This document shows positions 1 through 6,014 of a DNA stretch of 6,198 nucleotides, piece after piece. Under the pieces are notes generated by a model, which did not search any database, had not been told where the DNA came from, and saw nothing but the letters and a program-made list of their open reading frames with translations. Every line of letters begins with the position of its first letter. Position 1 is the stretch's first letter. The translations under genes were made by a program, and so were the position numbers. This DNA is from Lachnospiraceae bacterium (GTDB lineage: Bacteria > Bacillota > Clostridia > Lachnospirales > Lachnospiraceae): NCBI GenBank assembly GCA_900752065.1, contig CAADTT010000041.1:1-6198 (forward strand), written 5' to 3'.

Positions 1-113
1 ATGTGGATAACCCATTCAAAAAATAGAGAGAATGGTGAAAAAAAAGCATTTTTATAATATCGGCAGGCTAAAAGATATATTTACCTTTCAATGCTGAGAA
101 AAAAATAATTGAA

Positions 114-142
114 TTGACAGGAAGAGAAAATAAGGGTAGAAT
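114..142 (+). promoter_or_regulatory. Sigma-A type promoter for the large glycosidase gene
   Basis: A perfect -35 hexamer TTGACA (114-119) is followed, after a 17-bp spacer, by TAGAAT (137-142), which matches the -10 consensus at five of six positions. The DNA just upstream is rich in A-tracts (an A-run near 100-106), as expected of an UP-like element. Transcription would start near 149-151, giving a leader of about 210 nt before the ATG at 359. It is the best promoter match seen in the window and is correctly oriented for the only gene. No CcpA-type cre site was recognised nearby. Confidence 0.7.
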
Positions 143-342
143 ATTAAAAACTTATTGTTCAATTCTACTTATTTGATGTAGATTAAATGAAATAATTTAT
201 CTATTGTTTCCGTGAAAACTCCAGAACTTTTGTGCGTTTTGTACAGGATGGGGTTTTTCGATGGAGATTTATAATAGGTGCTGGACAATGGTTACCGGTA
301 GCTGCCCCAAAACAGAACCGTACTGCCGGAGAAACATTATTG

Positions 343-350
343 AAAGGAGA
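343..350 (+). promoter_or_regulatory. Ribosome binding site deciding the start at 359
   Basis: AAAGGAGA lies eight bases before the ATG at 359-361, a near-ideal Shine-Dalgarno match and spacing for a Firmicute. The codon directly before the ATG (356-358) is an in-frame TAA, so no longer start is possible. The reading frame also opens with a textbook signal peptide, which supports this start independently. Confidence 0.9.
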
Positions 351-358
351 AAAGGTAA

Positions 359-448
359 ATGAAAAAAGCAGGAAAGAAAATCCTGTGTGTGCTTTTGACA
401 TTGGTTTTGGCTCTGCCTTTGAACTTACTGCCAATGCAGGCGGCAGCA
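359..448 (+). other. Sec signal peptide (residues 1-30)
   Basis: A basic n-region (MKKAGKK) is followed by a hydrophobic core (residues 8-24, rich in Leu, Val and Ala) and a small-residue end, QAAAG. Signal peptidase I cleavage is likely after A30 (Ala-X-Ala pattern), leaving a mature protein that starts GEADEV. C10 lies inside the hydrophobic core and is not a lipobox, so this is not a lipoprotein signal. Confidence 0.93.
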
Positions 449-3400
449 GGCGAGGCGGATGAGGTTCTGACACTGAAACCAAATGTCGAGGACACCGCAC
501 AGGAGAACTATTTCACCTATACCGCATATACGGGAAAGACGTGGGATAGAAAGGAAAGTGAAGCATTTATTGACCTGGGAACAGAAGACTCCAAGGCGGA
601 ACAATGCTATTATGAAATCCATTTTAAAGGGAATGGGATCAAGCTGTACGCAAACAAAAGCACTCTTCACGGTATGGTAAAGTATACGGTTGACGGCAAG
701 GATGAGCAGACCGTAGACCTTTATGCGACTTCCCGGACGGGAGCTCAGCTTGTATATGAGAAAAGCGGGCTGACAGAGGGGGATCATGTGCTGAAGGCAG
801 TCACCCTGAACCAGAAAAACAGCGCATCGTCTGCAAAGATCGTCAATCAGGTGGCGTATGCGGAAATCACCCATCAGCCGTACACAGGGGGAGACCCGGA
901 TATGGGGGGAACCATTGCGGATGTGAATACGCAGCACACGCAGAACCTTTACGGCACGGTCAAGACGCAGAATACGGCGTCCGCTGCATTAAAGGCATGG
1001 AAAAATGACAAGGCGATCAGCGAGCTGGTGCTGTTTTCAAAGAACTGTGCATTGGAGAATGTGACGGTGACAGCGAGCGCTCTTACGAATGGAACAGCAA
1101 CGATTCCGGCGGGCAATGTGACGGCCACTTTCATTAAATCAACGAAAGCTTATAATGGAAGCTATCTGGGATATGGAAGCAAAGACCGTGCAGTTCCTGC
1201 GGCAACCGCTTCAAACAGAAGTGAATCATCGGATATTCTCTACCAGAAAGGCGGCTCTGTGGATATTCCATACAACAGCCTTCAGCCTGTATGGGTAGAG
1301 TTTGCAATTCCAAAGGGAACTGCAGCGGGAACTTATACCGGAACCCTGACAGCGAATGCGGACGGTATCGCAGCGCCTCTTACGTTCACCTATACGGTAG
1401 AGGTTCAGGATGCAGAATTACCGGATGTAAGCGAACTGGCAAAAGTTTTTGATGTGGAGCTGTGGCAGTATCCATACAGCAGCGCAGAGTATTATAATGT
1501 AACTCCATTTTCAGAGGAACATCTGGCGATCATGCGGTCTTCTATGGAGAAATACAAAGAAGTCGGCGGACATGCGATCACGACAACGATCGTAGAAGAG
1601 GCATGGAACGGGCAGACCTACAGCAAAAATGATGTCCATTATCCGTCTATGGTGAAATGGACGAAAAACAGTGACGGCAGCTTCGCTTATGATTACACCG
1701 ATTTTGATAAATGGGTTACCTTCTGTAAATCACTGGGCCTGGGAGATAAGATCGTACTCTACAGTATCGCACCGTGGCACAACTCCTTTACCTATTGGGA
1801 GGGCGACACACTGAAATACGAGGCGTTCACACCGGGAAATGACAGATATAACACGGTATGGACAGACTTTTTAACCAAACTGATCGCTCATCTGGAGGAA
1901 AAGGGCTGGTTTGAAGAATCTTATATCGGTATTGATGAGAGAGGATTTAATGCAAAAGCATTTGATCTGATCGATTCTGTGAAAAACAGCCAGGGCGTCA
2001 GCCTGAAAACAGCAGGCGCGATGGATGGATTTGTAGATAAGAAAGATCTTGCCATGCAAGTGGATGATCTGAACGTGGGTGATAGTGCGGCACAGACGCA
2101 TGCGGAAGATTTTGCACAGCTTCTGGCAGACAGAGAAGAGGCAGGGCTTCGCACCACTCTGTATTCCTGTACAGAACATCGTCCTGGAAACTTTTCACTG
2201 AGCGCGCCGATGGAAAGCTACTGGTCCATCGTTAATGCAGGAAAGGCAGGAACGGCAGGATTTTTACGCTGGGCATATGACGCTTGGGTGGAAGACCCGC
2301 TGAATGATACGACTCATAATGCGTTTGAACCGGGAGACTGCTTCCTGATCTATCCGGCAGAAAAAAATGCAGAGGATAAGACATGTAAGAGCTCTGTACG
2401 CCTGGAGCGCATGGCAGAAGGCTTCAGAGATGTGAATAAGCTTCTTTTGATAGAAAAAGAGGTACCGGCGCTTGCTGATGAGATTGATGCGCTGTACGCA
2501 GGTATCAGCACCACGGCCAGCCTGGGACGGACCTATCTGACAGCAACGGAAAAGACGCAGCTTGAGGAAGAGACAAATGCGTTTAAAGCAGGCGTTGCGG
2601 ATATCACGAGCAAGTATATTGCTGCGAAAAGCGGCGGGCTGACAAATGACATCACATCCCTTGCAATCGAAGAAGGAGCTTCCGCTTCCATGGCATCCGG
2701 AAGCACGATGCAGCTTCACACAGCATTTACGCCGGAAAATGTACTGAACACAAGGGTGAACTGGTCATCCTCCAATCCTGCGGCGGTAACTGTCTCCAGT
2801 ACAGGCAAGCTGACAGCGGTACAGGCGGGAACATCTGTAATTACGGCGGTATCTGCACAGGATTCTACGAAATCTGCTGCAATTACCATTACGGTTACAG
2901 GAGCGGCAGTAGAGGATGCTGCAAAAGTATCCTACTATTCCTTTGACAGTATGGACGGAAATGTCATCAAAGATGAATGGGGCAGCAGAAACGGAACGAG
3001 TCAGGGTGCGACTTTGTCAGATGGAAAAAGCGGAAAAGCGCTGACGATCACGGAAGCAGGAAAGTCAGCAGTTCTGAATGGAACGGCGAATGTAGGAGAT
3101 GCCTGGACGGTTGCATACTGGGTAAACGGTACAGCTTCCGGCGGAAGAAGCTCCGTTCTGATGGACAGCACAAAGAATTACTCCTTTGACACCAGTATTT
3201 CAGGTGCAAAGGGAGGCGTACATGTCGGCACAGGCAGCGGAGATATTTTGACCTTTAACTATACGTATCCGGTGAATACCTGGGTACATATGACCTGGAC
3301 GCAGGATAAGACGAATGGATTGTCCCTGTACATAAACGGTGAATTGATCCAGACAAACAACTGGACGGCGACAAATGCCTTTACCTGCCCGATCGACGTG

Positions 3401-5971
3401 ATCGGCGGCACAGGCTTTACCGGAAAGATTGATGAACTGAAGATTTACAATAGGGTTCTGACGCCTGCGGAAATCTCCAGCATTATGCAGATGGAAGGAC
3501 TGAATATTCAGGAGACCCGTAAGGAAATGAATATTGGCGATACCTGGCAGATCGCTGTAAACCTTATCAGCAGCCAGGCAGATAAGACAGTTACCTTTAC
3601 GTCTGCTGATCCGTCCATCGCATCGGTAGACAAAAATGGAATGGTTACAGCAAAGAAACGCGGTACGACAGAGATTACCGTGGAGAACAAAGCGGGAGGC
3701 TACAAGGCGACTGTGCAGATCATCGTCACGAAGGTACTGAAGCTTTATAATACGCTGAAGGACTATGAGCTGCCGGAACAGTATCTGTCAGACATTGAAA
3801 AACACGATCTGACACATGCCCGCCATTATCTGGGACAGCCGGATATGATCATGCTGGATGACGAGAAGACATTGATCACCGTTTATCCGGTCGGTCATGG
3901 AAGAGGCGCGATCGTTATGCAGGTAAGTACCGACGCCGGAGAAACCTGGACGGAGAAGACAGATGCTCCGCAGTCCTGGCAGACCTCTTATGAAACACCG
4001 ACGATCTATAAGCTGAATATGACAGACGGAACGACGAAGCTGATCGTGATTTCAGGTAGACCGGCAAACTTTGGAGCACCGACCGGCGGATGGGATACCT
4101 CCATATCTACCGATAACGGGCAAACATGGTCAGAGTTTGAGACTTACTGCGAGTACTTAGGTGATGGAAGCCGGAATGAGACAGTTGTTGCGATGGCAAG
4201 CCTGATCCAGTTAAAGAATGAAGACGGAGAGTACATTGACAAGTGGATGGGTGTATATCATGACGGCGGCACCTTTGTAAATTATAAGACGTACCTGACG
4301 TTTGATGAAAATGGCAATCAGCAGTGGTCGACACCGGAACCTTATCTGAGTGAGTACCGTTCGATTGAACAGGGGCATCAGATTTGTGAGGTTGGATTAT
4401 TCCGTTCACCGGATGGAAAACGTATCGTAGGTTTGGCGAGAAGCCAGTCTCATAACAATCCTTCTACGATGTTCTACTCAGATGATGAAGGTGAGACATG
4501 GAGCGAGCCTGTAGACCTTCCTGGTTCTCTGGCGGGAGAACGCCATAAGGCGGTATATGACCCGACAGACCCGACCGGACAGAGAATGATCATTACCTTC
4601 CGTGAAATCTGCTATGATCTGAATAAAAATGATCAGATGGATGGCAATTCTGACTGGTTAGCAGGAGACTGGATCGGATGGGTAGGAACTTACGACCAGT
4701 TAATGAACCTGGATGACGGCCAGTTCAGGGTTCTGCTTTGCAGAGACTGGGCGGCGAATGCGAAATCAGGAGATACCGGATATACAGGAATCGTAGTGCA
4801 GTCTGACGGTACGTTTATCATGGATACCTACGGACACTGGGATAAAGAAGTTTCAGAAAGCCTGATTCCGTATAATGTTTATAATGATTTATGCTACATC
4901 AAGCAGGCGAAATTCAAACTGTCTGATCTGGACAGCATGGTACTGCCGGATGTTAAGGCAAGTATCCAGAATGCAATCAACAGCGCACCGACGGATGCAT
5001 CCGGCTATACGAGAGAAAGCTGGGATGCGCTTCAGGAAGCTCTGAAGAATGCACAGGCAGCCGTGGATGGAAGCAGCAGTACACAGCTCCAGTGTTATGC
5101 GGCATTGGAGGCTTTGAAGACAGCAAAGCTTTCATTGGAAGAAGGAACGTATGAGCCGGCTCCGGAGGATCCCACAGAGGCAAAGGAACAGCTTGAGGGT
5201 GTGATCGCGCAGGCGGCAGAGAAGAAGGATGCGTCCAAGTATACAGAGGATAGTTGGAAAGACTTCCAGATAGCTCTGGCAAATGCACAGAAGGTACAGC
5301 AGAATGCATCCAGCACAAAGACAGAGATCGAGGCGGCAATGGCTGAATTAAACAATGCAATGGGAGCATTGAAGCTGGCAGATTCTGCAAAACCGGATCC
5401 GAGTACGGGAAAACCGAATATCGAAAATCCGGGTCAGACAGTACCGCTGCCTACCCCGGATGTTACCATCGAGGAAGGCAAGATCTATGACAGTGGAAAC
5501 TACTACTATAAGGTAACCAGCACAGACAAAAAGACAGCGGAAGTAACAGGAATCAAGAACAAGAAGATTACAAAGATCACCGTTTACAGTTCCGTGAAGC
5601 TTGGAAATGATAATTATAAGATTACCTCCATCGCTGCTTCTGCCTTCAAAAACAATAAGAAGGTGAAGAGCGCAGTGATCCGCAGCAATGTAGAGTCCAT
5701 AGGAAACAACGCATTTGCAGGCTGTACAGGGCTGAAGACAGTTTCCATCAACAGCACAAAGCTGAAGAAGATCGGAAACAAGGCATTCTTCAACTGTAAA
5801 AAACTGAAATCCATACGGATCAAGAGCAAGGTGCTGACGAAGGCCGGCAAGAATGCATTCAAGGGAATCAGCAAAAAAGCAGTGATCAAAGTTCCGAAAG
5901 CAAAATACAAAAAATATGTAAAGGTTTTGGCTAAGAAGGGACAAAGCAAGACTGTAAAAATCAAAAAGTAA
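359..5971 (+). CDS. Secreted multidomain glycosidase: GH123/DUF4091-like plus BNR sialidase-like, with Big_2, LamG, FIVAR and LRR modules
   Basis: This is a complete 1870-residue exported protein. Domains by residue: signal peptide 1-30; galactose-binding-like sandwich about 45-172; GH123-type N-domain about 183-352; GH123/DUF4091-type barrel about 361-700 with adjacent D526-E527; helical segment about 701-757; Big_2 about 762-848; LamG-like fold about 854-1045; Big_2 about 1046-1125; BNR/sialidase-like propeller about 1150-1522; FIVAR about 1529-1595 and 1606-1673; Pro-rich linker; basic leucine-rich tail about 1706-1870. The expected role is hydrolysis of host-type glycans outside the cell, with GalNAc and perhaps sialic acid as targets; this is inferred from the fold families and not from a recognised orthologue. 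No LPXTG motif or C-terminal membrane segment is present, so retention would be non-covalent. The gene is flanked by its own promoter and terminators and appears monocistronic. It ends in tandem TAA stops. No frameshift or internal stop is present. Domain assignments were made by eye. Confidence 0.95.
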   Translation: MKKAGKKILCVLLTLVLALPLNLLPMQAAAGEADEVLTLKPNVEDTAQENYFTYTAYTGKTWDRKESEAFIDLGTEDSKAEQCYYEIHFKGNGIKLYANKSTLHGMVKYTVDGKDEQTVDLYATSRTGAQLVYEKSGLTEGDHVLKAVTLNQKNSASSAKIVNQVAYAEITHQPYTGGDPDMGGTIADVNTQHTQNLYGTVKTQNTASAALKAWKNDKAISELVLFSKNCALENVTVTASALTNGTATIPAGNVTATFIKSTKAYNGSYLGYGSKDRAVPAATASNRSESSDILYQKGGSVDIPYNSLQPVWVEFAIPKGTAAGTYTGTLTANADGIAAPLTFTYTVEVQDAELPDVSELAKVFDVELWQYPYSSAEYYNVTPFSEEHLAIMRSSMEKYKEVGGHAITTTIVEEAWNGQTYSKNDVHYPSMVKWTKNSDGSFAYDYTDFDKWVTFCKSLGLGDKIVLYSIAPWHNSFTYWEGDTLKYEAFTPGNDRYNTVWTDFLTKLIAHLEEKGWFEESYIGIDERGFNAKAFDLIDSVKNSQGVSLKTAGAMDGFVDKKDLAMQVDDLNVGDSAAQTHAEDFAQLLADREEAGLRTTLYSCTEHRPGNFSLSAPMESYWSIVNAGKAGTAGFLRWAYDAWVEDPLNDTTHNAFEPGDCFLIYPAEKNAEDKTCKSSVRLERMAEGFRDVNKLLLIEKEVPALADEIDALYAGISTTASLGRTYLTATEKTQLEEETNAFKAGVADITSKYIAAKSGGLTNDITSLAIEEGASASMASGSTMQLHTAFTPENVLNTRVNWSSSNPAAVTVSSTGKLTAVQAGTSVITAVSAQDSTKSAAITITVTGAAVEDAAKVSYYSFDSMDGNVIKDEWGSRNGTSQGATLSDGKSGKALTITEAGKSAVLNGTANVGDAWTVAYWVNGTASGGRSSVLMDSTKNYSFDTSISGAKGGVHVGTGSGDILTFNYTYPVNTWVHMTWTQDKTNGLSLYINGELIQTNNWTATNAFTCPIDVIGGTGFTGKIDELKIYNRVLTPAEISSIMQMEGLNIQETRKEMNIGDTWQIAVNLISSQADKTVTFTSADPSIASVDKNGMVTAKKRGTTEITVENKAGGYKATVQIIVTKVLKLYNTLKDYELPEQYLSDIEKHDLTHARHYLGQPDMIMLDDEKTLITVYPVGHGRGAIVMQVSTDAGETWTEKTDAPQSWQTSYETPTIYKLNMTDGTTKLIVISGRPANFGAPTGGWDTSISTDNGQTWSEFETYCEYLGDGSRNETVVAMASLIQLKNEDGEYIDKWMGVYHDGGTFVNYKTYLTFDENGNQQWSTPEPYLSEYRSIEQGHQICEVGLFRSPDGKRIVGLARSQSHNNPSTMFYSDDEGETWSEPVDLPGSLAGERHKAVYDPTDPTGQRMIITFREICYDLNKNDQMDGNSDWLAGDWIGWVGTYDQLMNLDDGQFRVLLCRDWAANAKSGDTGYTGIVVQSDGTFIMDTYGHWDKEVSESLIPYNVYNDLCYIKQAKFKLSDLDSMVLPDVKASIQNAINSAPTDASGYTRESWDALQEALKNAQAAVDGSSSTQLQCYAALEALKTAKLSLEEGTYEPAPEDPTEAKEQLEGVIAQAAEKKDASKYTEDSWKDFQIALANAQKVQQNASSTKTEIEAAMAELNNAMGALKLADSAKPDPSTGKPNIENPGQTVPLPTPDVTIEEGKIYDSGNYYYKVTSTDKKTAEVTGIKNKKITKITVYSSVKLGNDNYKITSIAASAFKNNKKVKSAVIRSNVESIGNNAFAGCTGLKTVSINSTKLKKIGNKAFFNCKKLKSIRIKSKVLTKAGKNAFKGISKKAVIKVPKAKYKKYVKVLAKKGQSKTVKIKK
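491..874 (+). other. Galactose-binding-like beta-sandwich (putative carbohydrate-binding module, residues ~45-172)
   Basis: The segment alternates beta-strands with the pattern YYEIHFKGNGIKLY, then HGMVKYTVDGK, then LVYEKSGLTEGDHVLKAV. This resembles the jelly-roll domains often placed before glycosidases in gut Firmicutes, in which a strand ending in G-x-G-I-x-L-Y is followed by a D-G turn and a G-x-H-x-L-K-x strand. By analogy it would bind a glycan or pack against the catalytic unit. No ligand residues can be assigned with confidence, and the exact family was not recognised. Confidence 0.6.
905..2458 (+). other. GH123/DUF4091-type glycoside hydrolase unit: N-domain plus catalytic barrel (residues ~183-700)
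   Basis: The N-terminal part (about 183-352) ends in a strand pair, PVWVEFAIPKGTAAGTYTG, typical of the beta-sandwich preceding GH123/DUF4091 barrels. The barrel opens near FDVELWQYP (364-372). It carries an adjacent acid pair in GIDERGF (D526, E527; codons 1934-1939) after a predicted beta-strand. It closes with the DUF4091-like features SYW (620-622), GFLRWAYDAW (634-643) and GDCFLIYP (659-666). In characterised GH123 enzymes (beta-N-acetylgalactosaminidases), neighbouring Asp and Glu support substrate-assisted catalysis: Asp positions the acetamido group and Glu is the acid/base. The D526-E527 pair fits that arrangement. DUF4091 is broader than GH123, so beta-GalNAc specificity is an inference. 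Confidence 0.75.
2459..2629 (+). other. Helical segment after the glycosidase barrel (residues ~701-757)
   Basis: The sequence is Ala/Glu/Lys/Leu-rich with heptad-like spacing (EVPALADEIDALYAG, then TEKTQLEEETNAFKAGVADI). This predicts a helical hairpin that caps the barrel and links it to the first Big_2 domain. No function is suggested beyond structure. Confidence 0.5.
2642..2902 (+). other. Bacterial Ig-like domain, Big_2 type, copy 1 (residues ~762-848)
   Basis: The segment shows the Big_2 signature order: a strand ending in L-x-I, G-S-T-M-Q-L, a W-S-S-S-N-P-A-A-V-T-V-S turn, G-K-L-T-A-V-Q-A-G-T-S-V-I-T-A, and a final A-I-T-I-T-V strand. Such domains act as stiff spacers or adhesion modules in surface proteins. 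This copy joins the glycosidase to the lectin-like fold. Confidence 0.88.
2918..3493 (+). other. LamG/concanavalin-like lectin fold (Laminin_G_3 type, residues ~854-1045)
   Basis: The domain starts with Y-Y-S-F-D-S-M-D-G and an N-G-T motif, continues through W-T-V-A-Y-W-V-N and the strand W-V-H-M-T-W, then G-L-S-L-Y-I-N-G-E-L-I. It ends in the typical G-K-I-D-E-L-K-I-Y-N-R-V-L-T-P-A-E-I signature of LamG-like jelly rolls. These modules often bind glycans or serve as spacers beside catalytic domains. It lies between the two Big_2 copies. Confidence 0.87.
3494..3733 (+). other. Bacterial Ig-like domain, Big_2 type, copy 2 (residues ~1046-1125)
   Basis: The segment shows L-N-I, then M-N-I-G-D-T-W-Q-I, a T-S-A-D-P-S-I-A-S-V-D-K-N-G turn, M-V-T-A-K-K-R-G-T-T-E-I-T-V, and a closing T-V-Q-I-I-V-T strand. 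It is clearly divergent from copy 1, so it is not a recent duplication. It leads into the sialidase-like propeller. Confidence 0.88.
3806..4924 (+). other. BNR/sialidase-like beta-propeller, non-canonical (residues ~1150-1522)
   Basis: Three Asp-boxes are clear: STDAGETW (1190-1197), STDNGQTW (1250-1257) and SDDEGETW (1374-1381). They mark a sialidase-fold propeller. By eye, E1344 with R1361 (E, spacing, DGKRIVGLAR) resembles the Glu and second Arg of GH33. R1415 (FRE) is a candidate third Arg, and Y1475 (GYTGIVVQSDG) a candidate nucleophilic Tyr. The usual (F/Y)RIP first-arginine motif is absent; the corresponding place reads LGQPDMI. The loop that normally supplies the acid Asp reads GHGRGAIVMQ. 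It could be a divergent sialidase, an enzyme for another sugar, or a binding propeller. Fold assignment is firm; activity is not. Confidence 0.8.
4943..5377 (+). repeat. Two FIVAR modules (residues ~1529-1595 and ~1606-1673)
   Basis: Both copies have the FIVAR pattern: a helix with A-I or G-V-I, then Y-T-x-x-S-W-x-x-(L/F)-x-x-A-L-x-x-A-Q (YTRESWDALQEALKNAQ and YTEDSWKDFQIALANAQ), then a third helix with A-x-x-x-L-x-x-A. FIVAR three-helix modules are common in Gram-positive surface glycosidases and are linked to binding of glycans or the cell surface. A short linker rich in Pro and Glu (about 1596-1606) separates the copies. Confidence 0.9.
5378..5473 (+). other. Proline-rich linker before the C-terminal domain (residues ~1674-1705)
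   Basis: The run is rich in Pro, Asp, Gly and Thr (ADSAKPDPSTGKPNIENPG, then TVPLPTPDV) and is predicted to be flexible. It separates the helical FIVAR pair from the leucine-rich tail. LPTPD at 1697-1701 is not a sortase motif because the required glycine is missing and no membrane anchor follows. Confidence 0.7.
5474..5968 (+). repeat. BspA-like leucine-rich repeat tail, strongly basic (residues ~1706-1870)
   Basis: The tail contains LRR_5-type repeats with the pattern I-x-x-x-A-F-x-x-C-x-x-L-K-x-I-x-I: about 1752-1777, 1778-1801 (IGNNAFAGCTGLKTVSI), 1802-1825 (IGNKAFFNCKKLKSIRI) and a degenerate last copy from 1826 (AGKNAFKGISKKAVIKV). A hand count gives about 41 lysines against five acidic residues from 1706 to the end. 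With no LPXTG or membrane segment, this basic domain is the likely means of non-covalent retention on anionic wall polymers. Similar tails are common in Lachnospiraceae secreted proteins. Confidence 0.85.
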
Positions 5972-5977
5972 TAAAGG

Positions 5978-6013
5978 AGAAACGGCTTGGCTTCGGTCAG
6001 GCCGTTTCTTTCT
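5978..6013 (+). terminator. Intrinsic terminator with UUCG tetraloop
   Basis: AGAAACGGCTTGG (5978-5990) pairs with TCAGGCCGTTTCT (5997-6009), with two G-U pairs. C5991-G5996 closes a TTCG tetraloop (5992-5995), giving a stem of about 14 bp. A short T-rich run (6005-6011, then CT) overlaps and follows the 3' arm. The hairpin begins seven bases after the first stop codon, exactly where the terminator of the large gene is expected. Confidence 0.87.
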
Positions 6014-6014
6014 A

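Larger units (their letters stand above)
1..358. other. Upstream intergenic region and 5' leader, no gene
   Basis: This AT-rich stretch holds no credible coding region. An 18-codon open frame (1-57) has no ribosome binding site and reads through low-complexity A-rich sequence. The recognisable elements are the promoter at 114-142, a leader from about 150 to 358, a possible stem (CCGGTAG 295-301 with CTGCCGG 323-329, one G-U pair, 21-nt loop) and the ribosome binding site at 343-350. A DnaA-box-like 9-mer (TTATCCACA on the minus strand) lies at 2-10. No known riboswitch class or tRNA was recognised. Confidence 0.7.

Noticed and set aside
1..57. An 18-codon open frame starting at the first base.
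   Set aside because: Its upstream context is outside the window, no ribosome binding site can be seen, and the sequence is A-rich low complexity.
53..58. TATAAT as a possible -10 element.
   Set aside because: No acceptable -35 hexamer lies 16-18 bp upstream (the place reads GAATGG); the promoter at 114-142 is much better.
270..275. TATAAT within the leader as a second, closer promoter.
   Set aside because: The sequence at -35 distance is GATGGG-like, and the nearest TTG motif (TTGTAC, 239-244) is 25 bp away. A weak alternative start cannot be fully excluded.
232..462. A 76-codon + strand open frame overlapping the start of the large gene.
   Set aside because: It would begin at GTG without a ribosome binding site, spans the leader and Shine-Dalgarno of the real gene, and its product has no recognisable domain.
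425..937. Minus-strand open frame of 170 codons under the N-terminal region.
   Set aside because: It is antisense to the signal peptide and sugar-binding domain, and its Cys/Arg/Ile-rich product has no coherent domain.
3806..4924. Calling this domain a canonical GH33 sialidase (nanH-like).
   Set aside because: The RIP first-arginine motif and an evident acid aspartate are missing, so only the fold, not the activity, is supported.
5447..5461. LPTPD as a sortase LPXTG signal.
   Set aside because: It lacks the T-G pair, sits about 170 residues from the end, and is not followed by a hydrophobic segment and charged tail.
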